A stretch of DNA of 64,000 bases from Synechococcus elongatus PCC 11801. Lineage in GTDB: Bacteria; Cyanobacteriota; Cyanobacteriia; Synechococcales; Synechococcaceae. Of this stretch, positions 1-9,789 are shown one piece after another. The first letter of the stretch is position 1. Each line of letters starts with the position of its first letter. The notes beneath the pieces are model-generated. The model had not been told where the DNA came from. It worked only from the letters and a program-made list of their open reading frames with translations, and did no database searches. Location of the stretch: contig NZ_CP030139.2 of NCBI RefSeq assembly GCF_003846445.2, positions 1,901,223 to 1,965,222 on the forward strand. Direction: 5' to 3'. The position numbers and the translations under genes are program-made.

Positions 1-1466
1 TTCCAGCTGTAATTGTCATTCGTCCCATCACGATTCTGCTCACCATTTGCCCAGTTATGCTTATGGCTATAGCTCACTAAGTCATGCAACGTAAAGCCAT
101 CATGACAGGTGACAAAGTTGATGGTGCGACCGGCATACCACTGGTCTTTACTGTAGATATCTGGGCTGCCCAGTAACCGCTGGCTCAGCGCATAAGAACA
201 GCCTTGATCACCACGCCAAAAGCGACGCACATCATCCCGGAAGGGACCATTCCAGGTTCCAAAGCGATCGCCGATAAAGGTACCGACTTGATAGAGACCT
301 GCAGCATCCCAAGCTTCGGCAATCAGTTTGGTGCCCGCTAAAACTGGGTCGGAATCGATCGCCCACAGTAGCGGCGGATCCGAGAGTGGATTGCCGTCTG
401 CATCGCGGCTCAGCACCGATGCGAGGTCAAAACGGAAGCCATCGACATGCATTTCCGAGACCCAATAGCGCAGGCAATCGAGAATCAGCGCCCGCACGAT
501 CGAGTTATTGGCTTTTACGGTATTGCCGCAACCGGTGTAGTTGCGATAGCCCGCTTCTTCATCAAGGAGATAGTAGGTTGAGTTCGCCAGCCCTTTGAAG
601 GACAGCGTTGGACCATCTTCATTGCCCTCGGCGGTGTGATTAAAAACCACATCGAGGATGACCTCAATCCCCGCCTTATGTAGCGCTTTGACGAGGTCAC
701 GGAACTCATCCACCGGCCCGAGCGGATCATGGCGAGAGCTGTAGGCCGCGTGAGGGGCAAAGAAGGCCATGGTGCTGTAGCCCCAGTAGTTCTCGCGCCC
801 CAAAGGAGCATCTTGGCGATCGAACTGGTGGACAGGCAGCAACTCAACGGCTGTTACGCCTAGGGATTGCAAGTAGGGAATTTTTTCAATGAGCCCTGCA
901 TAGGTACCGCGTTTTTCGGGAGCGACGCCGGAATTGGGATGCTTGGTGAAGCCCCCCACATGCAGCTCGTAGATCACCGTGCGGGCATAGGGTGTACGTG
1001 GGTGGCGATCGCCTTCCCAGTCATAGTCAGTCGGATCGACAACGACACCGCGTAGGGCTTGAGCACAGTTGTTGCTGGGTTTAATTGCGGCTTCACGACT
1101 GTAGTGCTGCCAGCCCACCACGGCACGCGCGTAGGGATCGAGCAATACCTTATTGGGGTTAAAGCAGAGGCCGCGATCGGGTGCGTAGGGACCGAAGACG
1201 CGGTAAGCGTACACCTGACCCGATCGCAGGCCAGGAATAAAAACGTGCCAGTAAAACGAGGTGCGATTCAGATGGGGATCGAGTCGGACGGTTCGCTGGG
1301 GTTGGGCGGCTTCTGGGTCATCGAAGAGCAGCAGTTCAACGCCTGTGGCGTATTTGGAATAGAGCGAAAAGTTGACCCCTGTTGGATAAACGGTTGCTCC
1401 CAAGGGATAGCTTTGCCCGGGATCTACGGCAACGGTTGATGCACTGCGACGAGAGGAAACAGTCAT
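1..1466 (-). CDS. glgX: Glycogen debranching enzyme (isoamylase type), 3' end cut off by the window
   Basis: The ATG lies at 1466 and the frame stays open for 488 codons to the window edge, so the C-terminal third is missing (family about 690-700 residues). An N-terminal glycogen-binding module is followed by a GH13 barrel. Seen in order: DVVFNHTAEG, then VDGFRFDLASV with the nucleophile Asp, then LIAEAWDAAG with the acid/base Glu, then FVTCHDGFT. The family cleaves alpha-1,6 branches of glycogen in the cytosol. The start lies 8 bases after the stop of the site-2 protease gene, so the two are probably co-transcribed. Confidence 0.93.
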   Translation of the reverse strand, partial: MTVSSRRSASTVAVDPGQSYPLGATVYPTGVNFSLYSKYATGVELLLFDDPEAAQPQRTVRLDPHLNRTSFYWHVFIPGLRSGQVYAYRVFGPYAPDRGLCFNPNKVLLDPYARAVVGWQHYSREAAIKPSNNCAQALRGVVVDPTDYDWEGDRHPRTPYARTVIYELHVGGFTKHPNSGVAPEKRGTYAGLIEKIPYLQSLGVTAVELLPVHQFDRQDAPLGRENYWGYSTMAFFAPHAAYSSRHDPLGPVDEFRDLVKALHKAGIEVILDVVFNHTAEGNEDGPTLSFKGLANSTYYLLDEEAGYRNYTGCGNTVKANNSIVRALILDCLRYWVSEMHVDGFRFDLASVLSRDADGNPLSDPPLLWAIDSDPVLAGTKLIAEAWDAAGLYQVGTFIGDRFGTWNGPFRDDVRRFWRGDQGCSYALSQRLLGSPDIYSKDQWYAGRTINFVTCHDGFTLHDLVSYSHKHNWANGEQNRDGTNDNYSW

Positions 1467-1474
1467 GGCAGTCC

Positions 1475-2986
1475 TTAAAGTGCGGTCAGCCACTGCTGCA
1501 AGACCGGTGGCAAGGGCAGAACAATCAGGATGAGCATCAAGAGAGCAAAAAAGCCAATTCCGTCTCGGCGATCGTCCAGTTCACTGAGGTCATTGAGAGC
1601 TGGTTCATCAGCGACGGGCAGCAACAATAACAACAGTGCCCAGAGCAAGAGTTCCGATCGCACAAACGAAAGGGCGAGAACACAGAGGCGTGCTACCTGA
1701 CCAATGACAGCCCCTTGGCGTTGACCAAACATCGCATGGACGATATGGCCGCCATCTAGCTGACCCACAGGGATGAGATTCAAGGCGGTGACAATCAAAC
1801 CTAAGTAACCCGCGATCGCCACTGGATGCAGTTGCAGCGCTTGGCCCACATCGAGGCGATCGCCCAAGCTGAGATGGCTCACAATCCCCATCAAAATCGA
1901 GACACCAGGATCTAGAGCCGAAAAACTGAGCAGGCCCGATCGCTCAGGCATCGGCACCACCTGCGATTGTGTGAGCCCCCAAATCAACAGCGGCAGCGTG
2001 ATCACCAATCCTGCGAGGGGGCCTGAGACACCGACATCAAACAGGGCTTTGCGATCGGGAATGGGGCTGCGGATACGAACAAACGCCCCAAACGTCCCGA
2101 GGAATGCAGGAACGGGAATAAAGTAGGGCAGGCTGGCTTGCAGGCGATGTTGACGGGCTGCCCAGAAGTGTCCAAACTCATGAACGCCAAGAATCGCCAG
2201 CAACGACAGTGCGTAAGGTAGACCACGCAGCAGTGCCGCTGGATTCTCTTCGAGCGACTGGGCAAGCTGAGGCTGGATTTCGGTGAGTTGGCCCGCGTAG
2301 CTGAGCACAAAGCCCACCACCGTCGTAGTTAGCAGGGTGAGCCCCAGCAACACAATGGCTAGACCTGGTTTTAGTGCGAGGCGGGGTTGCTGGCGGAGAG
2401 GATTGGGGATCAGGGCAAAGAAGGGCTTACCGGCGTTGTCTTCGCGCAGCATCAATAAAAAGCGATCGCCAAACTGTTGCTGCAGAGCAGTTCGCACCTG
2501 TTCGTAAACCAAAGCTGGGTCGCCACGCAAGTTCCCCCGACAAATCACCGCTTGATAGCGATACTCCAGTCGCTGCAAGTTGAAGCGATCGAAGGGAAAG
2601 CATTGCCGCACTAGCGCTTCTTCCTCGGCGGTCAGCGATCGGGTCGGTGCTGTGCTGGCGGCGGTGAGGGCTTCTGTCGTTGCTGCGATCGCAGTCGCCT
2701 CCTCTTGGCTGGGAGAGATTGCCCGACTCGGTGGTAGTCGTCCCCACTGCAAGAGTGTCCAATACAACAGAGAGCTGAGCAGCAATGGCAGTAGAAAAAC
2801 CACAAATGGGAGCTGTCCTCCCTGCTGCCCGAGGAGCAGTCCCCAGCCAATCCAGACTAAGGCCGGCATCATCAACACGAGCCAGAGTAGCCAGACGGGT
2901 GTGCGACTTAACCGAGGGACGCTGCGTTGCAACATCCAATAGGAACCGACGGCCAAAAGGACTAACCAGAGAAGCAAAAAAAGCAT
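1475..2986 (-). CDS. Membrane site-2 metalloprotease, M50 family, EGY-like
   Basis: A 503-residue membrane protein. The frame runs back to a TTG at 3007, but the ATG at 2986 (MLFLLLWLV) begins directly in a membrane helix and is preferred. After a soluble N-terminal region comes the zinc motif HEFGH, and further on NLIPVGQLDGGH, the second M50 motif with the third zinc ligand Asp. Hydrophobic segments surround both. The family cuts substrates inside the thylakoid or plasma membrane; EGY relatives occur in chloroplasts and cyanobacteria. The substrate cannot be told from sequence. It precedes glgX by 8 bases. Confidence 0.88.
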   Translation of the reverse strand: MLFLLLWLVLLAVGSYWMLQRSVPRLSRTPVWLLWLVLMMPALVWIGWGLLLGQQGGQLPFVVFLLPLLLSSLLYWTLLQWGRLPPSRAISPSQEEATAIAATTEALTAASTAPTRSLTAEEEALVRQCFPFDRFNLQRLEYRYQAVICRGNLRGDPALVYEQVRTALQQQFGDRFLLMLREDNAGKPFFALIPNPLRQQPRLALKPGLAIVLLGLTLLTTTVVGFVLSYAGQLTEIQPQLAQSLEENPAALLRGLPYALSLLAILGVHEFGHFWAARQHRLQASLPYFIPVPAFLGTFGAFVRIRSPIPDRKALFDVGVSGPLAGLVITLPLLIWGLTQSQVVPMPERSGLLSFSALDPGVSILMGIVSHLSLGDRLDVGQALQLHPVAIAGYLGLIVTALNLIPVGQLDGGHIVHAMFGQRQGAVIGQVARLCVLALSFVRSELLLWALLLLLLPVADEPALNDLSELDDRRDGIGFFALLMLILIVLPLPPVLQQWLTAL

Positions 2987-3091
2987 TACGTCAGGGAACC
3001 CGCTCAATCCAATCTATCGGACGACTTTTGTCACGTTGGCCGGACGGTGATCAGCATGGCACGATCGCAATAGCCCACCCTGGAAATTGCT

Positions 3092-3775
3092 GTGCCTGAA
3101 TCTGCTGTTCCTACTGTGATTGCTAAGCCACCGCAATTGGTTTTCGACGGCTTGTGGGCTTTTGCGCCCAATCGCGACACCTTGGGTGGAACAGCCTACT
3201 TCTTGAAGTTACCCCACGGAAACTGGCTGATTGATGCACCAGCTTGGCATGCAGAAACCCGTGCTTTTCTAGAGGAACAGGGCGGACTCCATGGGCTGTT
3301 TTTGACCCATCGCGGTGCTTTTGGCAAAGCGATCGCCATTCAGCAACACTTCAACTGCGACTTGGTCGTACAAGAGCAAGAGGCCTACCTATTGCCAGGT
3401 GCGCGCGTCACTACCTTTGAACGGGAACAGGCGATCGCACCGCAACTAACGGCGATTTGGACCTGTGGCCATACCCCTGGTTCGGCCTGTCTGTATTGGG
3501 AGGGACAGGGTGGTGTTCTCTTTACCGGTCGCCATCTGCTGCCAACCCGTGAAGGGGGTGTTGCCCCTCTACGCACTGCCAAAACCTTTCACTGGCCGCG
3601 CCAGCTCCGTAATACCCAACTGCTCTGCGATCGCTTCAGTCCTGAAACCCTGAACTGGATCTGTCCAGGGGCTAGTAGTGGCTTGATGCGCGGTCGCAAG
3701 GCGATCGCCTCTGCCTATGAGCGCCTGCAACAGCTCGACTGGTCAGGATTATCAGAGGCTCAACCACTTCTGTAG
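3092..3775 (+). CDS. Metallo-beta-lactamase-fold protein with degenerate metal site
   Basis: 227 residues from a GTG start. The layout is that of the beta-lactamase fold: an early GGTAYFLKL strand, a LTH stretch, then GHTPGSACLYW and VLFTGRHLL. The usual HxHxDH zinc motif reads THRGAFGKA, so only the first His remains. The later His in GHTPGS is kept, while the metal Asp of the 'GD' position is replaced by GRH. It may be a non-catalytic or differently metallated member. It reads away from the site-2 protease gene, with start codons 105 bases apart. Confidence 0.7.
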   Translation: MPESAVPTVIAKPPQLVFDGLWAFAPNRDTLGGTAYFLKLPHGNWLIDAPAWHAETRAFLEEQGGLHGLFLTHRGAFGKAIAIQQHFNCDLVVQEQEAYLLPGARVTTFEREQAIAPQLTAIWTCGHTPGSACLYWEGQGGVLFTGRHLLPTREGGVAPLRTAKTFHWPRQLRNTQLLCDRFSPETLNWICPGASSGLMRGRKAIASAYERLQQLDWSGLSEAQPLL

Positions 3776-4223
3776 CAACTTCCTCACACTCTTTGACCTC
3801 AGAACCTGACATCATTTTTTAGATCAATACCTGAGTGTTTGAAATAGTCATTAACTGTTTTGTTATCTGTAGAAACCTAGAGAGAACTAAACCAAGTCGC
3901 AAACAGTTGAATTGTGTTGCGAGCAGTGAAGAAAGGCGGACGATTGCGATCGCAGCCGCTAATCTAGGCCATCCATCATTCCGAATATTGATCCTATGGA
4001 TGAGCCCCCGATTTCCAATCACCCTTGGCACTGGCAAGATCTTGACTTGGGATCCTCCAGCGTGGCAGTCCGTTGTTTGGGCTTGGGCTGCCTTTCCCTG
4101 ATCACCTGCTGTTGGTTATTCCAAATGCTGGGCAGCGTGACTGTGGGACCTGTTGCGATCGAATCAACTGTGATCAATCAGCAACGCTAGAAAACTGTCC
4201 GCAAAACTTGATCATTTTTGAAA
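3776..4223. other. Intergenic stretch, possible 64-residue ORF
   Basis: No convincing gene. An open frame at 3996-4190 (+) would give 64 residues with one hydrophobic segment (LGLGCLSLITCCWLF), but I see no ribosome-binding site and do not recognise it. The rest is AT-rich compared with its neighbours. No hairpin followed by a T-run was found. Confidence 0.35.
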
Positions 4224-4295
4224 CTCCCCAGGCAGGATTCGAACCTGCGACCAATCGGTTAACAGCCGACCGCTCTACCACTGAGCTACTGAGGA
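4224..4295 (-). tRNA. tRNA-Asn(GUU)
   Basis: On the minus strand the acceptor arm TCCTCAG pairs with CTGGGGA, the D-arm contains AGCTCAGTGGTAGAGC, the anticodon loop is CTGTTAA (anticodon GUU) between GTCGG and CCGAT, and the T-arm is GCAGGTTCGAATCCTGC. The discriminator is G. CCA is not encoded. Confidence 0.97.
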
Positions 4296-4380
4296 ACGTA
4301 CCTGAATTAAATTAGCAGAGGTCTCACAACTCTGCAAGACCTCATCCCTTTCAACATAGCAACCTCTGCCTAGCAGCGTT

Positions 4381-5115
4381 CTACAGCGTGCTTCGGTAGA
4401 GTTCCAGCACTTTCTCCCAGGCATCGGCAGCGGCGGCCGGCACATAATCTGGCCGTTGATCACAGAAGAATCCATGTCCGGCCGCGTAGCGGAAGACGCG
4501 GTGACGATCGCTGGCAGTCGTGAGCGCTGCTTCGACTTGGTCGATTTCCTCTAGGGGAATCAGCGGATCAGTCGTGCCATAGAAGGCATAGACTGTACCT
4601 CCAATCTCTGCTGTCCGGCTCAAGGTTGCTGCTCCACCACCGGGGGTAAAGGTGGCGATCCCTGCGCCATAGAACGAAGCAGTTGCTTGCACTGCCGGCA
4701 GGGTTGCTGCCAGATAGACCACATGTCCCCCAAAGCAGAAGCCGATCGTGCCCACGCTTTCTGCATTCGTGTCGGGACGACTGCGCAGATAGGTAATCAC
4801 GGCTTCAATGTCGCTCAGCAGTTGAGATGCAGTGGTCAGTTCCTTATGACGACTGCCAATCGCCATGTCTTCGACGGTGTAGTTCAGCTCAATACCCGGT
4901 GCAGTGCGCTGGTAAATGGCAGGGGCGATCGCCACAAAGCCTTGCCGAGCCAAGCGTTCAGCCACGGAACGAATATGACTATTGACGCCAAAGATTTCTT
5001 GAATCACCACAACTGCAGGGTAGTGGCCAGGCTCGCTGGGGGCAGCCACGTAGGCATCAATTTCGAGATCGGGTGCCGGCACCTTCACCCATTCAGTGGC
5101 GATCGCAATCGTCAT
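4381..5115 (-). CDS. Dienelactone hydrolase family protein
   Basis: A 244-residue alpha/beta hydrolase. The Cys-Asp-His triad of the family is visible: C127 in GFCFGGH, D183 in TTDPLIP and H214 in AGHGFFC. The early EIFGVNSHI segment carries the conserved Glu. Family members hydrolyse carboxymethylene-butenolide or related esters. The cyanobacterial substrate is unknown. The start at 5115 faces the GntR-family gene across 119 bases, which makes control by that regulator possible; this is an inference from layout only. Confidence 0.88.
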   Translation of the reverse strand: MTIAIATEWVKVPAPDLEIDAYVAAPSEPGHYPAVVVIQEIFGVNSHIRSVAERLARQGFVAIAPAIYQRTAPGIELNYTVEDMAIGSRHKELTTASQLLSDIEAVITYLRSRPDTNAESVGTIGFCFGGHVVYLAATLPAVQATASFYGAGIATFTPGGGAATLSRTAEIGGTVYAFYGTTDPLIPLEEIDQVEAALTTASDRHRVFRYAAGHGFFCDQRPDYVPAAAADAWEKVLELYRSTL

Positions 5116-5234
5116 GGTTGTGAATCCCGCAGAAGTCTTTCTGGCAGTGTGCCACGCTCACGCGGGTTCGAGGGGATTGGATTGCTACAGCGCGACCGCT
5201 ATTCTGGAGCACAGACTGTGGCGGTTCAAGGCCA

Positions 5235-6218
5235 ATGATTCGTTTTCACATTCAGGCCGATAGCGAGATTCCTGCATCGACACAGCTGTATAACCAAATT
5301 CATTTTGCGATCGCTTCCCGTCAGTATCCGCCTGGGCATAAACTACCCAGCACCCGTCAGCTGGCCATGCAGACGGGACTGCATCGCAACACCATCAGCA
5401 AGGTCTATCGCCTCCTCGAGGAGGATGGTGTCGTTGAAGCCCAAGCAGGCTCCGGTATCTACGTCCGAGGTGGCAATGAACCCCGAGAAACAGCGCGCAG
5501 TCATCGGCTGCGCAAGCAATACCCTGACGTTGACCAGCAGATTCGCGATCACATCGATGCCTTGCTGCAGCAGGGGTGTTCCTTGTCCGAGATTCGCGAG
5601 CTTTTTTTGGCTGAAGTGGACTGGCGGTTGCGCTGTAGTGCTAGCGTCCTCGTCACGACTCCTCTGCAGGATCTGGGGGCCGCAGAATTGATGTATCGAG
5701 AGCTGTCCCAAGCCCTAGGGGTGCCGGTAGAAGTGGTGCCCCTCGAAGAGCTAGGGGCTGTCCTCAAGCAGAAAGATAGTGGCACAGTGGTGACCAGCCA
5801 CTACTTCTTCCAAGAAGCGGAAGCAATTACTGCATCGCTGGGGGCCCGCACGATCGCGCTGGATCTGTACGACTACCGCGAAGAGCTGGCGTTCCTTAGC
5901 CAGCAAAAAGAAGGCAGCTGCATTGGTATCGTCAGCATCAGCCCAGGCATTTTGCGGGCGGCAGAAATCATCATCCATAGCTTGCGCGGTGAAGCGCTGT
6001 TGATCATGTCTTGCCAGCCCAATGACCAAACTAAGTTGGAAGCCATGCTGCGCAGCGCCTCGGTGATCATCTGTGATCAGTCGAGCATCGACAGCGTCAA
6101 ACAGCGGGTGAGCGCCCTGCGCGACGATCTCATTCGTCTACCCCGACTGTTCTGCAGCAAGAGTTATATCAGCGAAGCCTCGATCGCCTTGCTCAAACGG
6201 GAATTGGGACTGAGTTGA
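5235..6218 (+). CDS. GntR-family transcriptional regulator
   Basis: 327 residues. An N-terminal winged helix-turn-helix (about residues 8-75) shows the GntR signature: STQLYNQIHFAI, LPSTRQLA, HRNTISKVYRLLEEDGVV, GSGIYV. The remaining 250 residues are an effector or dimerisation part, alpha/beta in character and not of the aminotransferase (MocR) type. It is divergent from the dienelactone hydrolase gene. The ligand is unknown. Confidence 0.85.
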   Translation: MIRFHIQADSEIPASTQLYNQIHFAIASRQYPPGHKLPSTRQLAMQTGLHRNTISKVYRLLEEDGVVEAQAGSGIYVRGGNEPRETARSHRLRKQYPDVDQQIRDHIDALLQQGCSLSEIRELFLAEVDWRLRCSASVLVTTPLQDLGAAELMYRELSQALGVPVEVVPLEELGAVLKQKDSGTVVTSHYFFQEAEAITASLGARTIALDLYDYREELAFLSQQKEGSCIGIVSISPGILRAAEIIIHSLRGEALLIMSCQPNDQTKLEAMLRSASVIICDQSSIDSVKQRVSALRDDLIRLPRLFCSKSYISEASIALLKRELGLS

Positions 6219-6255
6219 AGCGAGAGATTAATTCTTGGCTAGGGTGCCGCCACCG

Positions 6256-6870
6256 TCACTGAAGCTGAGGCAGTGGTGAACTCGGCCCGAGATAGGCAGC
6301 GATCGCGGGTGAAAACACTTCGTAGATCAGGGTAATTGGCTGACCTTGGTGCCAAAACAGGTAGTAGCGGCCCCAAAACGGACCGGAATGGCCAAAGGCC
6401 TCGCTCAGGGCAGTGCTATGACCATATTCGATACCCTGGATATCGCGATAGAGTTCTGTGCGCAGATCGGCGAGATTGGCCCAAATCGGCTGAGCGCGAT
6501 CGCGGAGATAGGTATCGACCCGTTGTTGCGTCCACCAAGAGGTGGCATAGGCTAGCCGCTGTCCTGAAGCAGTTCGCAACCAGACCTGCCGCCGGAGTCG
6601 GGGCCCCGCGATCGCCCGAATGGGAGCCGGTGCTCCATCGTCCCGATCCGCGATCGGTTCCATCTCAATGACATCGACGGCTGTGGGTTCTCCCGTCAAC
6701 AGCTGCAGATGACGGGTGGGTGAGCCATCGCCGAGGAGGAGGAGCTGCCAAGCCGGAGCAAGTTGTGTTTGGGGCAAGCCTTGCAATACGGCTCGCTGAT
6801 CACCGCGCCAGAGAGTCTGTAAGGCGTGCCAACCTTGCAAGGTAGATACACGGCGATCGATGGAAGCCAT
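6256..6870 (-). CDS. Chorismate pyruvate-lyase family protein (DUF98)
   Basis: 204 residues. The middle and C-terminal parts match cyanobacterial chorismate lyase-like proteins: RQVWLRTASGQRLAYATSWW, then WGRYYLFWHQG and LIYEVFSPAI. In this family chorismate is split to 4-hydroxybenzoate and pyruvate, the first committed step of plastoquinone synthesis in cyanobacteria. It is a single gene ending tail-to-tail with the GntR gene after 37 bases. Confidence 0.75.
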   Translation of the reverse strand: MASIDRRVSTLQGWHALQTLWRGDQRAVLQGLPQTQLAPAWQLLLLGDGSPTRHLQLLTGEPTAVDVIEMEPIADRDDGAPAPIRAIAGPRLRRQVWLRTASGQRLAYATSWWTQQRVDTYLRDRAQPIWANLADLRTELYRDIQGIEYGHSTALSEAFGHSGPFWGRYYLFWHQGQPITLIYEVFSPAIAAYLGPSSPLPQLQ

Positions 6871-7032
6871 CAGCTCGTTACATAAGTTAACGATGCCTTC
6901 ATTCTAGCGATCCCCACTGCAGCGATCGTGAGGCATGGGGCCTTTGTGGAAAGATTAGGTCGACCTCACCCGTTCTAGTCCCATTGGCACTCGCTTTGCG
7001 ATCGTGCTTGACGTGAGCTTGAGTAGACGAAT

Positions 7033-7380
7033 CTAGGCGGCGACGAAGTCCACCAATTTCCACTCATCGGTTTGCTGCAGGCGATCGCTCAGACGGCGAA
7101 ACACTTGCTGGCAATGGTTATTAGATTTCAACGGTAGTTCTTCGTTCTTGCAGATGAACTGCAGGGAAATGCGATCGCCCTGTGCCATCGACGTATTGAC
7201 GAGAACCTCCGTGACAACGAGCTGAGAAAAAGGCACTTTGCCAGCAGGCTCGCGAGCGACGAGATAGTCTGCTGAGTCATGAAGAATGCTTAAATTGCAG
7301 GCTTCCAGGGTCTCGTGCAGCACTGGGTACAGCAAACCGAGGGGAATCTCAACGGTTGTTGAGCAGGTGTAGCGAGCCAT
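7033..7380 (-). CDS. Conserved cyanobacterial hypothetical protein, 115 residues
   Basis: I do not recognise a named family. The protein is small and acidic to neutral, has no signal peptide or membrane helix, and alternates predicted strands with two helices (LLYPVLHETLEAC, QQVFRRLSDRLQQ). It is codon-typical for the genome with HIP1 sites inside, so it is a resident gene. It diverges from tmk across 98 bases. Confidence 0.7.
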   Translation of the reverse strand: MARYTCSTTVEIPLGLLYPVLHETLEACNLSILHDSADYLVAREPAGKVPFSQLVVTEVLVNTSMAQGDRISLQFICKNEELPLKSNNHCQQVFRRLSDRLQQTDEWKLVDFVAA

Positions 7381-7478
7381 GGGCGCCTAGGCAAGCAAGA
7401 ATTAGGTCTATTGAAGCGCAGAATTTGCAGATTCAATTGTTCATTAAGTCACTAAAGTGACTGGCTCGAGGGAAAAGG

Positions 7479-8126
7479 TTGAAACCGGGTTACTTCATTG
7501 TCTTAGAAGGGATTGACGGCTGTGGCAAAAGCACCCAGCTGCAACGGTTGGTTGAGTGGTTGCCCAGTACTTCGCTCCTCCAACCTGGTCAAGCCATCGT
7601 TGCAACACGGGAGCCGGGAGATACGGCGCTGGGGCAAGCCCTGCGATCGCTGTTGCTCACCAAGGATTGGGCTGATCAGCCGCTGCAACCAATGGCAGAA
7701 TTGCTGCTCTACGCTGCTGATCGTGCCCAGCACGTTGAGACAGTGTTGAAGCCACATCTTTCTGCTGGAGCGATCGTCATCTGTGATCGCTACGTCGACT
7801 CCACCTTGGCCTATCAGGGCTATGGGCGCGGTTTAGATCAGACGGCGATCGCCCAACTGAATGCCTTAGCCACAGCAGGGTTGCGCAGTGATTTGACCCT
7901 TTGGTTGGATTTGCCTGTAGCGATCGCGGCAGAACGCCGCCAAGCTCGAGGTCAGGCTGATCGCATGGAAGCCGCAGGACTCGCCTTTCAAGAGCGGCTG
8001 CGCCAAGGCTTCCAAACTATTGCTCAGGCGGAACCCGATCGCGTGGTGCGCATTGATGCGGACGGGGACCCTGATCAGGTGGCAGCTCGCATTCAAGCTG
8101 TGGTGCAACAGCGCTGGCCTCGCTGA
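7479..8126 (+). CDS. tmk: Thymidylate kinase
   Basis: 215 residues from a TTG start preceded by GAGGG at a fitting distance. The P-loop LEGIDGCGKSTQ lies at the N-terminus, the DRYVDSTLAYQG motif in the middle, and the lid region RRQARGQADRME later. The enzyme makes dTDP from dTMP. The stop TGA overlaps the holB start (TGATG), which couples nucleotide supply and replication genes as in many bacteria. Confidence 0.95.
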   Translation: MKPGYFIVLEGIDGCGKSTQLQRLVEWLPSTSLLQPGQAIVATREPGDTALGQALRSLLLTKDWADQPLQPMAELLLYAADRAQHVETVLKPHLSAGAIVICDRYVDSTLAYQGYGRGLDQTAIAQLNALATAGLRSDLTLWLDLPVAIAAERRQARGQADRMEAAGLAFQERLRQGFQTIAQAEPDRVVRIDADGDPDQVAARIQAVVQQRWPR

Positions 8127-9061
8127 TGAATCCCTTTGAACCGCTGATTGGCCAAGACCTCGCAGTTCAGCTACTGATGGCTGCTTGCGATCGCGATCGG
8201 CTCGCCCCCGCTTATTTGTTTGCAGGGCCGGACGGTACTGGTCGTGGCTTAGCTGCCCGTTGCTGGGCACCGTTACTGCTAGCCGATCAGTCTGGACGAG
8301 TGGAGCGGGGTAACCATCCCGATTTGCTCTGGGTGGAACCAACCTACTCCCAACAAGGCAACCTGATTCCTGCGAGTCAAGCGCAAGCACAGGGGATTCA
8401 GCGGCGGACACCACCGCAAGTCCGGTTAGAGCAAATTCGCCAGGTCAGTCAATTTCTGGCGCGACCTCCCCTCAAAGCACCGCGATCGCTAGTGGTGATT
8501 GAGCAGACAGAAACCATGGCCGAAGCTGCCGCCAATGGCCTACTCAAAACCCTGGAAGAACCGGGACAGGCCACCATTATCCTGATCGCGCCCAGCCCTG
8601 AGGTTTTGCTACCCACGCTGGTTTCTCGCTGTCAGCGGATTCCTTTTTACCGCCTCTCTGACCAAGCGATGGCTGAAGTTTTGCAGCGCCATGGTTTCAG
8701 CGAAATCCTTGATGCTCCTGCCGTTTTAGCCCTGGCTCAAGGCAGCCCGGGGGCTGCGATCGCCCACTGGCAACAGCTGCAAGCTTTACCCACGGACCTG
8801 CGCGATCGCCTTCAACGGCGCCCCCCATCCTTACAAGCCAGCTTGGAACTGGCCCAAGCAATCGACGCAAGTCTTGATGTAGAAGCTCAACTGTGGCTAT
8901 GTCGCTATTTACAGCAGCAAGGCTGGCTGCAGCAGCAGCTACAGTCCAGTCAACTCCTGCAACTGGAACAAGCCCAAAAGCAGTTGCGGGCTTTTGTTCA
9001 ACCGCGCCTCGTCTGGGAAGTCCTCCTCAGCAATTGGGTTCAAGACGCTGAGGGAAACTGA
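8126..9061 (+). CDS. holB: DNA polymerase III delta' subunit
   Basis: 311 residues, clamp-loader AAA+ fold. Seen: [16 protein letters not shown] in the Walker A position with the lysine replaced by Arg (delta' usually has no working P-loop), [24 protein letters not shown], and the SRC motif LVSRCQRI. The start overlaps the tmk stop by one base. The 3' end overlaps the 3' end of rpaA on the other strand by 22 bases. Confidence 0.93.
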   Translation: MNPFEPLIGQDLAVQLLMAACDRDRLAPAYLFAGPDGTGRGLAARCWAPLLLADQSGRVERGNHPDLLWVEPTYSQQGNLIPASQAQAQGIQRRTPPQVRLEQIRQVSQFLARPPLKAPRSLVVIEQTETMAEAAANGLLKTLEEPGQATIILIAPSPEVLLPTLVSRCQRIPFYRLSDQAMAEVLQRHGFSEILDAPAVLALAQGSPGAAIAHWQQLQALPTDLRDRLQRRPPSLQASLELAQAIDASLDVEAQLWLCRYLQQQGWLQQQLQSSQLLQLEQAQKQLRAFVQPRLVWEVLLSNWVQDAEGN

Positions 9062-9789
9062 TCAGCATGCTGGGGGATATCCGCATCAGCAGGCAGTTCA
9101 AGACAGTAGCCCGCCCCATAGACAGTTTTGATGTAACGCGGATGCCGCGGATCGGGTTCGAGCTTGGTGCGCAGATGGCGGATGTGGACACGAATTGTTT
9201 CGATGTCGTCGTCGGGATCGTAGCCCCAGACCTCTTTCAGAATTTCACTGGGCGCGACGGTCTGGCCGTGCCGCTGCAAGAGGCAGTGCAACAGCTCAAA
9301 TTCTAGGTGAGTCAGCTTGACGGTGCGGTTGAACCAAATAGCCTCAAAACGCTCAGGGATTAGAGTCAGTGGGCCATAACTGAGAATTTCACTATGTCGA
9401 GCCGCATGGGGGATGCGATCGGTGCGGCGCAGCAAAGCTCGCACCCGAGCCAGCATTTCCTCAACTTCAAAGGGCTTGGTCAAGTAGTCATCAGCGCCAG
9501 CGTTGAAGCCTTCAACTTTGTCCTGCGTCTGTCCCAGAGCGGTCAGCATCAGCACCGGAATTTCAGCAGTACGTTCATCGCGCCGTAGCCGCTGGCAGAC
9601 GGTGAACCCATCAACACGCGGCAGCATCAAGTCCAACATGATCAAATCAGGCACCAATTGCACTGCCAGGGCTTGACCTTTGATGCCGTCCTCAGCTTTG
9701 CGCACGTCATAGCCAGACATCTCTAGATTGACGGCAACTAGCTCCAAAATCGCTGAGTCATCATCGATCACGAGGATGCGAGGTTTCAT
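9040..9789 (-). CDS. rpaA: Circadian output response regulator RpaA
   Basis: 249 residues. A receiver domain (1-120) has the acidic pocket D9-D11, the phospho-acceptor D53 in [10 protein letters not shown]83 and K105. An OmpR-type winged helix follows (about 135-230, ending IKTVYGAGY). RpaA is phosphorylated by SasA under KaiC control and drives the dusk-peaking genes in S. elongatus. Residue 121 is Arg; from memory the fast-growing strain UTEX 2973 carries a change at this position. The 3' end overlaps holB by 22 bases on the opposite strand. Confidence 0.95.
   Translation of the reverse strand: MKPRILVIDDDSAILELVAVNLEMSGYDVRKAEDGIKGQALAVQLVPDLIMLDLMLPRVDGFTVCQRLRRDERTAEIPVLMLTALGQTQDKVEGFNAGADDYLTKPFEVEEMLARVRALLRRTDRIPHAARHSEILSYGPLTLIPERFEAIWFNRTVKLTHLEFELLHCLLQRHGQTVAPSEILKEVWGYDPDDDIETIRVHIRHLRTKLEPDPRHPRYIKTVYGAGYCLELPADADIPQHADQFPSAS

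Noticed and set aside
6871-6890. GTTACATAAGTTAAC, resembling an RpaB HLR1 box upstream of chorismate lyase
   Set aside because: Spacing is one base short and the second half-site is mismatched.
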